DNA of 41,711 bases. Source: Candidatus Gastranaerophilales bacterium. Lineage in GTDB: Bacteria; Cyanobacteriota; Vampirovibrionia; Gastranaerophilales; Gastranaerophilaceae. The first letter of the stretch is position 1. Every line of letters starts with the position of its first letter. The stretch is from contig CALVEV010000030.1 in assembly GCA_944326685.1 (NCBI GenBank), forward strand, positions 1 to 41,711. Reading direction: 5' to 3'. The notes under the pieces were generated by a model. That model was given only the letters and a program-made list of their open reading frames with translations, had not been told where the DNA came from and did no database searches. Shown here one piece after another: positions 30,711-38,860 of this stretch. The position numbers and the translations under genes are program-made.

Positions 30711-30956
30711 ATGGAATTGTCTTTACTAATGAAATTATTTGAAAGCATTGGTTTCCCTGCCGTAATTTTTGTTATTTGGTACATCTACCACAATGCACAA
30801 GTTAAGACTTTTGAAAAAATAATCTCTAATAATTTTGAAATCTTAAAAGATTTAGTTGAAACAAACCAATACAATGCAACCGTTATGTCTCGTATTGAAA
30901 GCAAAATTGACGGTAATCTTTGGTGTCCGATATTAAAAAAGGAGATTTCTAAATAA
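30711..30956 (+). CDS. Holin-like small membrane protein
   Basis: This 81-aa protein starts at ATG 30711 (GAAAGGAAGTG SD); the in-frame extension to 30585 covers the promoter and is not used. There is one transmembrane segment (IGFPAVIFVIWYIYH, about 12-27), then a charged helix. This is the layout of BhlA/UviB-like holin-like proteins. It could be the lysis partner of the amidase gene at 13175, although it sits at the head of the terminase operon. An Rz-like or other role cannot be excluded. Confidence 0.65.
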   Translation: MELSLLMKLFESIGFPAVIFVIWYIYHNAQVKTFEKIISNNFEILKDLVETNQYNATVMSRIESKIDGNLWCPILKKEISK

Positions 30957-31201
30957 TGAATATTGAGAGAATTCAACTAAAAGGTCAGTTAGCGGAAGCA
31001 AAATCAAAATACAAACATCTTGATACAGAAGCAGCAGCTTTAATACTTCTTATTCGTGCTGTATTAAATCCCTTTGAGGAAGATACAACAAAAATAGAAG
31101 TTGAAAAAGCTGTTGTTTCAATAAATAAACTGCAAGATGTTGTTGAAGAATTAAAAGGACTTAAAACAAAAATTCAAAAGTTGGAGGAATATTTTGACTA
31201 A
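30956..31201 (+). CDS. 81-aa coiled-coil protein before the terminase
   Basis: This all-helical small protein has MNIERIQLKGQLAEAKSKY and a C-terminal coiled coil (LQDVVEELKGLKTKIQKLEEYF). It overlaps the holin-like stop by one base (TAATG). By position it corresponds to Mu gp26/gp27-type small proteins, which have no known function. It overlaps the next gene by 8 bases. Confidence 0.75.
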   Translation: MNIERIQLKGQLAEAKSKYKHLDTEAAALILLIRAVLNPFEEDTTKIEVEKAVVSINKLQDVVEELKGLKTKIQKLEEYFD

Positions 31202-31616
31202 AAAGAAGTCTTTAGCTGCTGCTGCCGAACGATTTTATGTAATTGAGCAAATGACAATGGTTGAAATAGCTCAATTGCTAAATGTTCACGAAAAGACTAT
31301 ACAAAATTGGAAAGATGAATTTAATTGGGATGAAAAACGCAACCAATTTATACAAACCAAAAAATCTTTCCATGAAGAAATGTACAATTTTGCTCGTAAA
31401 CTTATGAACACTATTGAATACGATATTGATAGCGGAAACAAAGTGGAACAGGGCAGATTATATACCTTCGCTAAAATGTTGCCGTTTATAACCAAAATCA
31501 AAGAGTATGAAGATTCAAAAGATAAACACAATGATGAACAAACAAAAGACATCACTCCTGATTTTATAAAAATGATTAACGAAGAATTCTTGGGGATAAA
31601 ATCAGATGAGCTATAA
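31194..31616 (+). CDS. Terminase small subunit (DUF1804-type)
   Basis: This 140-aa protein starts with TTG at 31194 supported by GGAGG (31183-31187) and preceded by no usable ATG. The N-terminal helix-turn-helix AAAAERFYVIEQMTMVEIAQLLNVHEKTIQNWK is quoted in part as VEIAQLLNVHEKTIQNWK. It would bind phage DNA and hand it to the large subunit. In Mu-like phages the corresponding gene is gp27. It overlaps the large subunit by 11 bases. Confidence 0.85.
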   Translation: MTKKKSLAAAAERFYVIEQMTMVEIAQLLNVHEKTIQNWKDEFNWDEKRNQFIQTKKSFHEEMYNFARKLMNTIEYDIDSGNKVEQGRLYTFAKMLPFITKIKEYEDSKDKHNDEQTKDITPDFIKMINEEFLGIKSDEL

Positions 31617-32943
31617 ACACTTTTTACCATATCAAATCAGATGGCTTAATGATAATTCCAAAATAAAAATTTGGGAAAAATCAAGACGTATAGGTGCTAC
31701 CTATGTTCAAAGTTTTGAAGATGTACAAGACTGTTTGAATAAAAAAGTTCCGGCAGTTTGGTTTTCATCTGCTGATGAATCTGCTGCTAAAGAATATATT
31801 GATTATTGTGAAATGTGGGTTCGATATTTTCACGCAATCGCTAAAAATAAAGGTGTTGAAGTTATTGACAACGATAAAGATATAAAAGCATTGGTTATTG
31901 AATTTAAAAACGGAACTAAAATCCACGCACTATCTTCAAACCCTAAAGGATTTCGTTCTAAGGGCGGAAAAGTTGTTCTTGATGAGTTTGCATTTCATAA
32001 TAATCCCGAAGAACTTTGGAAAGCTGCTCGCCCATGCGTAACGTGGGGTTATCCGTTAAGAATTTTATCCACTCATAACGGACAAAATTGTTTGTATTAC
32101 AAGTTTATAGAACAAGTAAACAAAGGACAACTCAATTGGAGTCTACATAAAACCCCAATTCAAGTAGCTGTATCAGAAGGTTTGGTTGATAAAATTTATC
32201 AAAGACAAACTTCTAAAGAAGAACAGGAAGCTTGGATGCAGAATGAAAAAGACAATTGTTTTGATGAATATACTTGGTTACAAGAATATTGCTGTATTGC
32301 TGTGGATGAGGCTTGTGCTTTTTTACCTTACGAACTCATCTCAACTTGTGAAATGGATGATGTTTTAAAACCGTTGTCAGAACTGCAACACGATTTTTAT
32401 GTCGGAGTTGATATCGGAAGAAAAAAAGATTTAACAGTTATTTGGGTTTTAGAAAAACTTGAAAACATTAAATATACAAGACTTGTAATTGAACTAAATA
32501 AAATGCCGTTTCAAAAACAGGAAGAAATTCTGCATGAAATCTTATCTCACAAATTGTTCAGACGGGATTGTCAGGATAGTACGGGAATTGGTATGCAGAT
32601 GGCAGAGAATGCTCAAATTAAATTCGGTAAATTCAGAGTTGAAGGTGTAACTTTTACCAACCGAGTTAAGGAAGATTTGGCATATAGATTAAGAACCGAG
32701 TTTGAAAATAAAACAGTTTTTATTCCAAAATCACACGACATAAGAGAGGATTTACACTCTGTAAGACGTATAACAACAGCCTCTCATAATATTCGATTTG
32801 ATGCTGACCATTCTGAAAACGGACACGCAGACAGATTTTGGGCGTTAGCATTGGCACTTCACGCAGCCGATAACGGCTCCGGTCAAATAAACATTTCAAC
32901 TCGTAAAAGATATGAAACCTTAAAACTCGTAGAAGGCTTTTAA
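31606..32943 (+). CDS. Terminase large subunit (Mu gp28-like)
   Basis: This 445-aa packaging motor has Walker A-like KSRRIGATY (25-33), Walker B VVLDEFAFH (about 123-131), the coupling STHNGQ, and an RNase H-type nuclease with VGVDIGRKKD (about 266-275), RDCQDSTGIGMQMAE and the final Asp in NGHADRFWALALAL. All motifs are present and length is normal. It cuts and packages phage DNA, headful, together with flanking host DNA if Mu-like. Confidence 0.95.
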   Translation: MSYKHFLPYQIRWLNDNSKIKIWEKSRRIGATYVQSFEDVQDCLNKKVPAVWFSSADESAAKEYIDYCEMWVRYFHAIAKNKGVEVIDNDKDIKALVIEFKNGTKIHALSSNPKGFRSKGGKVVLDEFAFHNNPEELWKAARPCVTWGYPLRILSTHNGQNCLYYKFIEQVNKGQLNWSLHKTPIQVAVSEGLVDKIYQRQTSKEEQEAWMQNEKDNCFDEYTWLQEYCCIAVDEACAFLPYELISTCEMDDVLKPLSELQHDFYVGVDIGRKKDLTVIWVLEKLENIKYTRLVIELNKMPFQKQEEILHEILSHKLFRRDCQDSTGIGMQMAENAQIKFGKFRVEGVTFTNRVKEDLAYRLRTEFENKTVFIPKSHDIREDLHSVRRITTASHNIRFDADHSENGHADRFWALALALHAADNGSGQINISTRKRYETLKLVEGF

Positions 32944-33058
32944 AGGTGCTTAAAATTTTTAGGATATAAGTTTATACTTCCCCACCCCTAAAAATTAAAA
33001 TTAAATAAATTTAAACGACTTTTAAACAACATTTTTTATAACCCCTAAAGGAATTTTT
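32944..33058 (+). repeat. Terminase-portal spacer with inverted repeat
   Basis: This 115-base gap in an otherwise tightly packed operon contains arms AATTTTTAGG (32954-32963) and CCTAAAAATT (32987-32996). There is no T tract behind the stem, so it is not a standard terminator. CCCCTAAAGG just before the portal ATG serves as SD. Confidence 0.5.
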
Positions 33059-34486
33059 ATGGCAAAAAAATTATCAGAAGAAATTGCAACTCGAAAACGC
33101 AGTATAAATTTTTATTCATTAGGTACATATTTACCTGATCCGGATATTGTTTTAAGAAAACAGGGCAAAGATGTCAGGATTTATAAAGAATTGCTTTGCG
33201 ACCCTCACGTTTTTGCTTGTGTTCAATCAAGAAAAGCCGGTGTTTTATCTCTCGAATGGGATTTAAACAGAGGCGTTGATAAAGATAAAAATGCTGAATT
33301 AGTTGAAAAATTACTCAAAAAATTAAATTTGAATAAAATCATTAATGACATTTTAGATGCTGCATTATTTGGTTTCACCCCAATAGAGGTTATGTGGGGT
33401 AAGGTTGACCACTACATTTTACCTGTTGAATTAAAAGCAAAACCTCCCGAATGGTTTTGTTTTGATGATGATAATCGATTAAAATTCAGGACAAAAGAAC
33501 ATTATTGGGGAGAAGAACTTCCGCCTCGCAAATTCTTGTGTCCTCAATCAAATCCAAGCTATGAAAACCCTTACGGAGAAAGAGTTCTTTCTCGTGTTTT
33601 TTGGCCCGTAACATTTAAAAAAGGTGGATTAAAATTTTGGGTTGTATTTACTGAAAAATATGGAATGCCTCATCTTATAGGTAAACATCCTCGTGGTGCA
33701 ACTAAAGAAGAAACCGACAATTTGGCGGATTTATTGGAGCAAATGGTTCAGGATGCCATTGCTGTTATCCCTGACGATTCATCAGTTGAAATCCAAGAAG
33801 CCAATAAATCCTCATCTGCTGCGATATATGAACAACTTATTGATAAAATGAATGCTGAAATATCCAAAGCTATACTCGGTCAAACCCTAACAACCGAAAT
33901 AGGTTCAAATGGAAGTTATGCCGCATCTAACACACATATGGGTATAAGACAGGATATCATTGATTCTGATAAAAAACTTGTCGAACAAACAATTAATCAA
34001 CTTATTCAATGGATTTATGAAATTAATTTTTCAAATGCAGAAATTCCTGTATTTGAACTTTATCAAGAAGAAGATGTTGATTTAGCATTGGCTCAAAGAG
34101 ATAAAATTCTATTTGATAGTGGTGTTAAATTCACAAAGGAATATTTTATTAAGACCTATGGTTTTGATGAAGAGGATATTGAAATAAAAGAAGATGGACT
34201 TCCTGTTCCAATGAGTCAATATTCTCAATTCGCAGAAGAACCAGTTATTAAAGGACAAAAACAAATTGATGATTTATTCAAATTTTTATCTGAAGTTGAA
34301 CTAAATAAACAATCTCAAAAGATGATAGCACCACTACTTTCATTACTTGAAACTTGCGAAAGCTACGAAGAAGCATACGAATTATTAACGGATAAAAATT
34401 TGCATACAAAACAATTAGAACAGTCAATTCAAAAAGCTATGTTCCTCTGCGAACTGCAAGGAAGGAGTGATGGTTTGGATGAATAA
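33059..34486 (+). CDS. Portal protein (Mu gp29-like, DUF935)
   Basis: This 475-aa protein has FACVQSRKAGVLSLEWDL, ALFGFTPIEVMWG, FWPVTFKKGGLKFWVVFTEKYGMPHLIGK (in part) and ILGQTLTTEIGSNGSYAASNTH, quoted in pieces. These are the DUF935 motifs. It forms the dodecameric DNA channel at one capsid vertex. Its end overlaps the cytosine methyltransferase gene. Confidence 0.95.
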   Translation: MAKKLSEEIATRKRSINFYSLGTYLPDPDIVLRKQGKDVRIYKELLCDPHVFACVQSRKAGVLSLEWDLNRGVDKDKNAELVEKLLKKLNLNKIINDILDAALFGFTPIEVMWGKVDHYILPVELKAKPPEWFCFDDDNRLKFRTKEHYWGEELPPRKFLCPQSNPSYENPYGERVLSRVFWPVTFKKGGLKFWVVFTEKYGMPHLIGKHPRGATKEETDNLADLLEQMVQDAIAVIPDDSSVEIQEANKSSSAAIYEQLIDKMNAEISKAILGQTLTTEIGSNGSYAASNTHMGIRQDIIDSDKKLVEQTINQLIQWIYEINFSNAEIPVFELYQEEDVDLALAQRDKILFDSGVKFTKEYFIKTYGFDEEDIEIKEDGLPVPMSQYSQFAEEPVIKGQKQIDDLFKFLSEVELNKQSQKMIAPLLSLLETCESYEEAYELLTDKNLHTKQLEQSIQKAMFLCELQGRSDGLDE

Positions 34487-35603
34487 ACAACTGACTTTTT
34501 TCGATTTCTTTTCAGGAATTGGTGGTTTTAGAATTGGCTTGGAACGAGCCGGTTTTAAATGTGTTGGCTATTGCGATAATGACGAATATGCCAACAAATT
34601 ATACAGGAATTATTTTGATACAACGCATGAGGTATTTTTTGATGACATCACAACAATCAACACAAAAGAACTCCCTGATTTCGATATCTTGTGTGCGGGA
34701 TTTCCTTGTCAATCTTTTAGCATTGCAGGAAAAAGACTCGGATTTGAAGACACAAGAGGCACAATGTTTTTTGAAGTCGCACGGATTCTTAAAGACAAAA
34801 GACCGAGATATTTTATTCTCGAAAATGTTAAAGGCTTACTTAATCACAACGGAGGAAAAACTTTCCAAACAATACTTAAAATTCTCTCCGACATTGGGTA
34901 TCAAACTCAATGGCAGCTACTTAATTCTAAGTTCTTCGGAGTTCCTCAAAACAGGGAACGGGTGTACATTGTTGGATGTTATGGAACAGAATGTGCCGGG
35001 AAAATATTTCCTCTCACAGGAAGCAATTCAGAGAATAATTGCGAAATCAATATAACACAATTACCTTCAACTCTTGGAAATTCACAGGGGAACAGAGTTT
35101 ATTATCCTAACGGAATAAGCACTTGCATTACATCAAGCGGTGGCGGTCAAGGAGGTAAAACAGGTTTGTATTTCATTAATAAACCTCGTCATAATCAATA
35201 CAAGGCTTCCGATACTGTTCAAACTTTAAAAGTTGCCGGCGATACACCTTTAATGAAAGTAAGAAACGGAACTAAAAAGGGATTTGACGAAGCCGGTCCC
35301 GGAGATGGAATTAATTTAGCATTTCCTCAATCAAAAACAAGACGAGGACGAGTCGGCAAAGGTTGTTCTCAAACTCTTGATACAAGCTGTAATATGGGAA
35401 CGATTGACGATTATAGGATTAGGCGATTGACTCCTCTTGAATGCTTCAGGCTTCAGGGTTTTCCTGATGAAATGGTAAAAACTGCAAGAACTCTTGGGAT
35501 GGCTGACTGTCATCTATATAAAATGGCAGGAAACGCTGTTACCGTAAATGTAATTGAAGCTGTCGCTAAAAAATTAGCAGAGGTTATCAATGGTACAACT
35601 TAA
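34479..35603 (+). CDS. C5 cytosine DNA methyltransferase
   Basis: About 374 residues from ATG 34479 (MNKQLTFFDFFSGIGG); GTG 34467 and ATG 34470 are alternatives but lie too near the GGAAGGAG. Motif I is FDFFSGIGGFRIG, motif IV GFPCQSFSIAGKR with the catalytic Cys near residue 76, motif VI LENVKGL (about 114-120), motif VIII QNRERVYIVG, then a target-recognition region (about 190-310) and GNAVTVNV (motif X). It looks complete. No restriction enzyme lies nearby, so it probably protects phage DNA from host restriction. It is inserted between portal and head gene F. Confidence 0.94.
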   Translation: MNKQLTFFDFFSGIGGFRIGLERAGFKCVGYCDNDEYANKLYRNYFDTTHEVFFDDITTINTKELPDFDILCAGFPCQSFSIAGKRLGFEDTRGTMFFEVARILKDKRPRYFILENVKGLLNHNGGKTFQTILKILSDIGYQTQWQLLNSKFFGVPQNRERVYIVGCYGTECAGKIFPLTGSNSENNCEINITQLPSTLGNSQGNRVYYPNGISTCITSSGGGQGGKTGLYFINKPRHNQYKASDTVQTLKVAGDTPLMKVRNGTKKGFDEAGPGDGINLAFPQSKTRRGRVGKGCSQTLDTSCNMGTIDDYRIRRLTPLECFRLQGFPDEMVKTARTLGMADCHLYKMAGNAVTVNVIEAVAKKLAEVINGTT

Positions 35604-36339
35604 AGGTCTGTTTAAACTTGCTCCCTCTCTTGCAATAAAATATTTCAAAAACAAAAACAACAAATTAAGTTGGGATTGGTACGAACTTTGGCAAGATGCA
35701 CATAAAAAATCGTTTACGGTCGCTAAAGTTATGCGTGAAGATATCTTAAAAGATATTCGTTCAGCTTTAGATAAAGCACTTTCTGAAGGCAAAACTTTTA
35801 AAGAGTTTTCAAAAGAAATTAAACCAACTCTCCAAAAGAAAGGTTGGTGGGGCGAACAAATAGTTGTTGATTCAAAAGGTAATGCCGAAAAAGTTCAGCT
35901 TGGTTCAATGTATCGTCTTAAAACAATTTATTCCGTAAATATGCAAACAGCATACCAAACCGGAAGATACAAAACTCAAATTGAAAACAAAGAAAATAGA
36001 CCATATTGGCAATATGTTGCTGTTTTAGATGCAAATACAAGACCGGAACACGCACAATTACACGATTTAGTATTCCCTTGCGATGATGCCTTTTGGACAG
36101 CATTTTACCCACCTAACGGTTGGAGATGTCGTTGCAGGGTTAGAGCATTATCTGACAGCTATGTTAAAAAACACAATTTAATTGTTGATTCATCAAATAA
36201 CAGACTATCAGAAGAAGAAAGACTTGTTTCTAAAAAATCAGGAGAATATAAACCGGTTACAGTTTATACAGACCCCTTAACAGGGAAGAAAATTGCACCT
36301 GATGTTGGATGGAGTTATAACCCCGCCGCTGATTTTTAA
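35590..36339 (+). CDS. Head morphogenesis protein (Mu F/SPP1 gp7-like)
   Basis: This 249-aa protein's C-terminal part has the family signature: YQTGRYKTQ, LDANTRPEHAQLHDLVFPCDD, FYPPNGWRCRCRVRALSD. This minor head protein binds the portal. It is shorter than Mu gp30 (about 430 residues), so a C-terminal extension is missing. It overlaps the preceding methyltransferase by 14 bases. Confidence 0.92.
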   Translation: MVQLKGLFKLAPSLAIKYFKNKNNKLSWDWYELWQDAHKKSFTVAKVMREDILKDIRSALDKALSEGKTFKEFSKEIKPTLQKKGWWGEQIVVDSKGNAEKVQLGSMYRLKTIYSVNMQTAYQTGRYKTQIENKENRPYWQYVAVLDANTRPEHAQLHDLVFPCDDAFWTAFYPPNGWRCRCRVRALSDSYVKKHNLIVDSSNNRLSEEERLVSKKSGEYKPVTVYTDPLTGKKIAPDVGWSYNPAADF

Positions 36340-36372
36340 AAGGTACTTAAAAAAGATTTAAAGGAGCATAAA

Positions 36373-37185
36373 ATGACGATTGACAAAAAAAGTTTAATTA
36401 ACTGGGTTGGTGGTAAAAGATTATTGAGAAAAACCATTGAACCGCTTATTCCAAAAGACATTATTTCATATATTGAGCCATTTGGTGGTGGCGGTTGGAT
36501 TCTATTTTACAAAGATAAATGGGCAGATTTAGAAATCTATAACGACCTCGACAGCCGTCTTGTAAACCTTTTCAGAATAGTGAAATACCATCCGAATGCT
36601 TTTAAGGAAGAATACAAGTATTTATTAGGTTCAAGAGAAATGTTCTTTCAATTTATGAATGGTACTTTTATTACTGACATTCAAAAAGCTGTGCAGTTCT
36701 ATTTTATCATCACTCGCTCATTCGGTGGCAAAGGCGGAACCTTTGGAACTGTTAAAAAATCCACAGGTGGTGCTTGTAAATCTCAAGCAAATGTTATGGA
36801 TAAAATTGATGCGATTCATAAACGTCTTGATAAAGTTATGATTGAGAATAGGGACTTCGAAAAATTAATCAAACAGTACGACCATAAAGATGCATTTTTC
36901 TATTGTGACCCACCATACACTTCAGGCTGTGGCTACGATGTAACAACAACAGAAGGTTTTGACCACGAACGATTAAGAGATACATTGAAAAATATTGAAG
37001 GCAGATTTTTACTTTCTTATGATGATTCTCCAAAAGTAAGAGAGTTATACAAAGGCTTTGAAATGATAGAAGTTGAAAGGCAAAACGGTATTAATAATCG
37101 CCAGGGTGCTGATAGGCAAAACAAAACCTATAAAGAACTGTTAATTGCTAATTATCCTATTAAGGAACTTCATCATGCCGGATGA
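36373..37185 (+). CDS. Dam-type N6-adenine DNA methyltransferase
   Basis: This 270-aa D12-class enzyme has INWVGGKRLL at the N-terminus, motif I YIEPFGGGGWILF (about 34-46), EIYNDLDSRLVN, a helical recognition part and the catalytic motif IV FYCDPPYTS (about 177-184). FLLSYDDSPKVREL follows. All key residues are present. SD AAAGGAG. With the cytosine enzyme it gives the phage two different DNA modifications. Its end overlaps the G-like gene by 11 bases. Confidence 0.94.
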   Translation: MTIDKKSLINWVGGKRLLRKTIEPLIPKDIISYIEPFGGGGWILFYKDKWADLEIYNDLDSRLVNLFRIVKYHPNAFKEEYKYLLGSREMFFQFMNGTFITDIQKAVQFYFIITRSFGGKGGTFGTVKKSTGGACKSQANVMDKIDAIHKRLDKVMIENRDFEKLIKQYDHKDAFFYCDPPYTSGCGYDVTTTEGFDHERLRDTLKNIEGRFLLSYDDSPKVRELYKGFEMIEVERQNGINNRQGADRQNKTYKELLIANYPIKELHHAG

Positions 37186-37627
37186 ACCAATAGAGATTAA
37201 ATTGGATAACAAAGCTGTTGAAGAAGCATTGCTTAAAGTTGCCCAAAAAGCATCTGATTTGCGACCATTAATGAAGAATATCGCAGGAATTATGGCAGAT
37301 TCTACTGAAGAAAATTTCAAAGAAGAAGGTCGCCCAAAGTGGAAAGATTTGTCAGAAAAAACGAAAACTGCAAGAAGAAAAACAGGACATTATCCCGGAC
37401 AAATTCTTCAAGTTTCAGGTCAGTTGGCTTTGTCTATTACTACACAATATGACAATGAATCAGCTATTATTGGGTCAAATAAGGTTTATGCTGCAATCCA
37501 TCAACTCGGCGGACAAGCCGGTAAAAACAAAAAAGTTGAAATCCCTGCAAGACCTTATCTTAAACTTACTGAAGATGATTTTGATGAAATATTACAGGAA
37601 ACAGTGAAATTTTTACAAGATAAATAA
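37175..37627 (+). CDS. Virion morphogenesis protein (Mu G-like)
   Basis: This 150-aa protein starts at ATG 37175 (AAGGAAC; MPDEPIEIKLD); an upstream ATG at 37145 lies inside the methyltransferase gene. Motifs are MKNIAGIMADSTEENF, PKWKDLSEKTK, QILQVSGQLALSI, YAAIHQLGGQAG and PARPYLKLTEDD, the phage virion morphogenesis family. It acts in tail completion or head-tail joining. It is the last intact gene of the rightward late operon. Confidence 0.93.
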   Translation: MPDEPIEIKLDNKAVEEALLKVAQKASDLRPLMKNIAGIMADSTEENFKEEGRPKWKDLSEKTKTARRKTGHYPGQILQVSGQLALSITTQYDNESAIIGSNKVYAAIHQLGGQAGKNKKVEIPARPYLKLTEDDFDEILQETVKFLQDK

Positions 37628-37704
37628 TTTTGCCTCTATTCTTTTATTCAACCTATTTTACGATGTGTTATTGTCCGAAAATATTGTTGGGTGGAAGAAT
37701 AGAA

Positions 37705-37821
37705 ATGAGAGAAAAAATGACTAACGTAGAACCAATTAAAAACAAAAAAGATGTCGAGCATGTCGAAAGATATATTGAAACACAGAGATTACACTTTTTC
37801 CAATGGCATCGATTGAAATAG
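37705..37821 (+). pseudogene. Truncated tyrosine recombinase start
   Basis: From ATG 37705 the frame reads MREKMTNVEPIKNKKDVEHV and ends in unrelated residues at 37821. The 'NVEPIkdKk.ie....yl' start is characteristic of a class of tyrosine recombinases. Only the first 20-25 residues are present, with no catalytic part, so this is a remnant fused to the next gene. Assignment rests on a short pattern. Confidence 0.5.
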
Positions 37822-38082
37822 CCTTAGACATTCAATCAAAAATACTCTTGGATTATGAAAAAGCAGGAATATTAAATTCTGAAATCAAAGAGGATAATTC
37901 AAGATATTACAGCCTCGGTGATTTTAGAAAGAGCGAGAATTGCAACAATCCTAACTAAAAACAAAATAATGAAACTGCAAGGAGTAAAAGTTCTGCTCTT
38001 GGTTTTATCTAAAACCAACATTAAACCCAAAGACCATTCCGGCTACATTCAAAGCATTTTAAAACTGCAAAACAATGGTTAA
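37803..38082 (+). pseudogene. MerR/HspR-like regulator with a +1 frameshift
   Basis: The first frame reads MASIEIALDIQSKILLDYEK, AGIL and RYYSLGD, then goes out of frame at a T run (37922-37925). Removing one T gives SLGDLERARIATILTKNKIM and a continuation with LQGVKVLLLVLSK to TAA at 38082. Together these form the MerR-type helix-turn-helix of HspR-like proteins (LYEKEGLL, RLYSxxDLERARxI, GVNLAGVKxIL). The restored protein would have about 92 residues. As written it gives a 51-residue truncated product. It could be a phage regulator or displaced host DNA. A sequencing error in the T run is possible. Confidence 0.7.
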
Positions 38083-38095
38083 TTAAGATACTATT

Positions 38096-38126
38096 ATGCC
38101 CCTGTTATTTTAGGGGCATTTATTTA
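38096..38126 (+). terminator. Intrinsic terminator after the MerR-like remnant
   Basis: Stem ATGCCCCT (38096-38103) and AGGGGCAT (38112-38119) has an 8-base loop and a T-rich tail TTATTT. It would end rightward transcription of the late operon near the phage right end. Confidence 0.8.
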
Positions 38127-38161
38127 ATTAACTATTTTTTACTGATAGATATTTTGACAAT

Positions 38162-38213
38162 GTTATCATTTTGTTATCGGCATTGATAACACCTACTCGA
38201 TAACTGTGGATAA
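38162..38213. repeat. GATAAC repeat cluster, candidate phage right end
   Basis: GTTATC at 38162 and 38173, GATAAC at 38185 and 38199, and GGATAA at 38208 lie within 52 bases. GTTATC-GGCATT-GATAAC (38173-38190) is a palindrome. The core TTATC/GATAA is shared with the TTATCC sites at the left end (4556-4593), so these may be transposase end sites. No other function is visible between 38127 and 38278. Confidence 0.45.
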
Positions 38214-38278
38214 TAACTATATGTAGCATGTCAAATTATAAGCTATTTTGCTTAGAGATTCAACACAAAACTGAAATT

Positions 38279-38776
38279 TTACTTTTCCTTATATTCATCT
38301 GGTATTGCTATTTGAAATGTTTCACACAACAGCATCACATCATGCACATCATTTTTATCGTGTTCATATCCCAAATGAAGCATTACCTGACTCAATGGTT
38401 CAATACAAGAAACAGTTATATCTCCAACTTTTCCAATACCGGAAAAAGTTTTTGATGGAAATATATCTCCCTCATAAACAATTCCGTCATCTGTAAATTC
38501 AAAACAATGTAAATCAATGATTCTTTGTTTATCATCTTTCCAGACAGTATGACCATCCGTTGTATAATCAGTATTTACTTCCTCAAATCCATGCTGCTTA
38601 ATCACATAAATATAATCATGATAATGTTTCAGTTCAACAAACAAATCAATATCATTGTGTATTCTTGATTCTCTTTTAAGAAGTGCATCAACACCCCATC
38701 CGCCATCTAAATATACTTTAATTTCGTTTTGCAAAGCATATTTTATAATTTCACATGCATCTTCTGTACGTACCAT
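38279..38776 (-). CDS. lnu: Lincosamide nucleotidyltransferase, Lnu(C)-like
   Basis: This 165-aa enzyme would transfer AMP to lincomycin and clindamycin. Motifs are YLDGGWGVDALL (about 22-33), HNDIDLFVEL (Asp-x-Asp metal site, about 40-49), and DGHTVWKDD and IDLHCFEF. The N-terminus MVRTEDACEIIKYALQNEIK and the length agree with my recollection of Lnu(C), 164 aa; the region after ALL differs from other Lnu types. SD GGAGG precedes ATG 38776. It lies 84 bases after the ABC-F gene on the same strand, with no promoter evident between, so it is probably under the same attenuator. The allele must be confirmed by comparison. Confidence 0.88.
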   Translation of the reverse strand: MVRTEDACEIIKYALQNEIKVYLDGGWGVDALLKRESRIHNDIDLFVELKHYHDYIYVIKQHGFEEVNTDYTTDGHTVWKDDKQRIIDLHCFEFTDDGIVYEGDIFPSKTFSGIGKVGDITVSCIEPLSQVMLHLGYEHDKNDVHDVMLLCETFQIAIPDEYKEK

Positions 38777-38860
38777 AATCTATCCTCCAAATTCAAATCT
38801 TTGTATGCTTTCCAACTCACTAAAAGCCTGAAATTTGTCAGTCTTTCATCCTTTTTGTTA

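Larger units (their letters stand above)
4544..38220. mobile_element. Mu-like transposable prophage (ends approximate)
   Basis: The segment carries a MuA-like transposase and MuB-like ATPase at its left end, Mu-type head genes, and a P2-type contractile tail, lysis genes and cargo. The left end is placed near TGTAGTGTCAG (4543-4553) because repeated TTATCC sites begin there. The right end is placed after the GATAAC/GGATAA cluster at 38185-38213. Neither border is proven: the five bases flanking the two proposed ends do not match, and no 5' TG could be aligned at equal distance from the repeats on both sides. The head, tail and transposition genes all appear intact. Confidence 0.75.

Noticed and set aside
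34519..35055. 178-aa plus-strand frame within the cytosine methyltransferase gene
   Set aside because: It is an out-of-frame shadow of a gene with all methyltransferase motifs.
35540..35560. Another AAATGTAAT copy within the cytosine methyltransferase gene
   Set aside because: A single copy in AT-rich coding sequence is expected by chance.
38228..38496. Plus-strand frames opposite lnu
   Set aside because: They are antisense to the nucleotidyltransferase, which carries the catalytic motifs; no SD.
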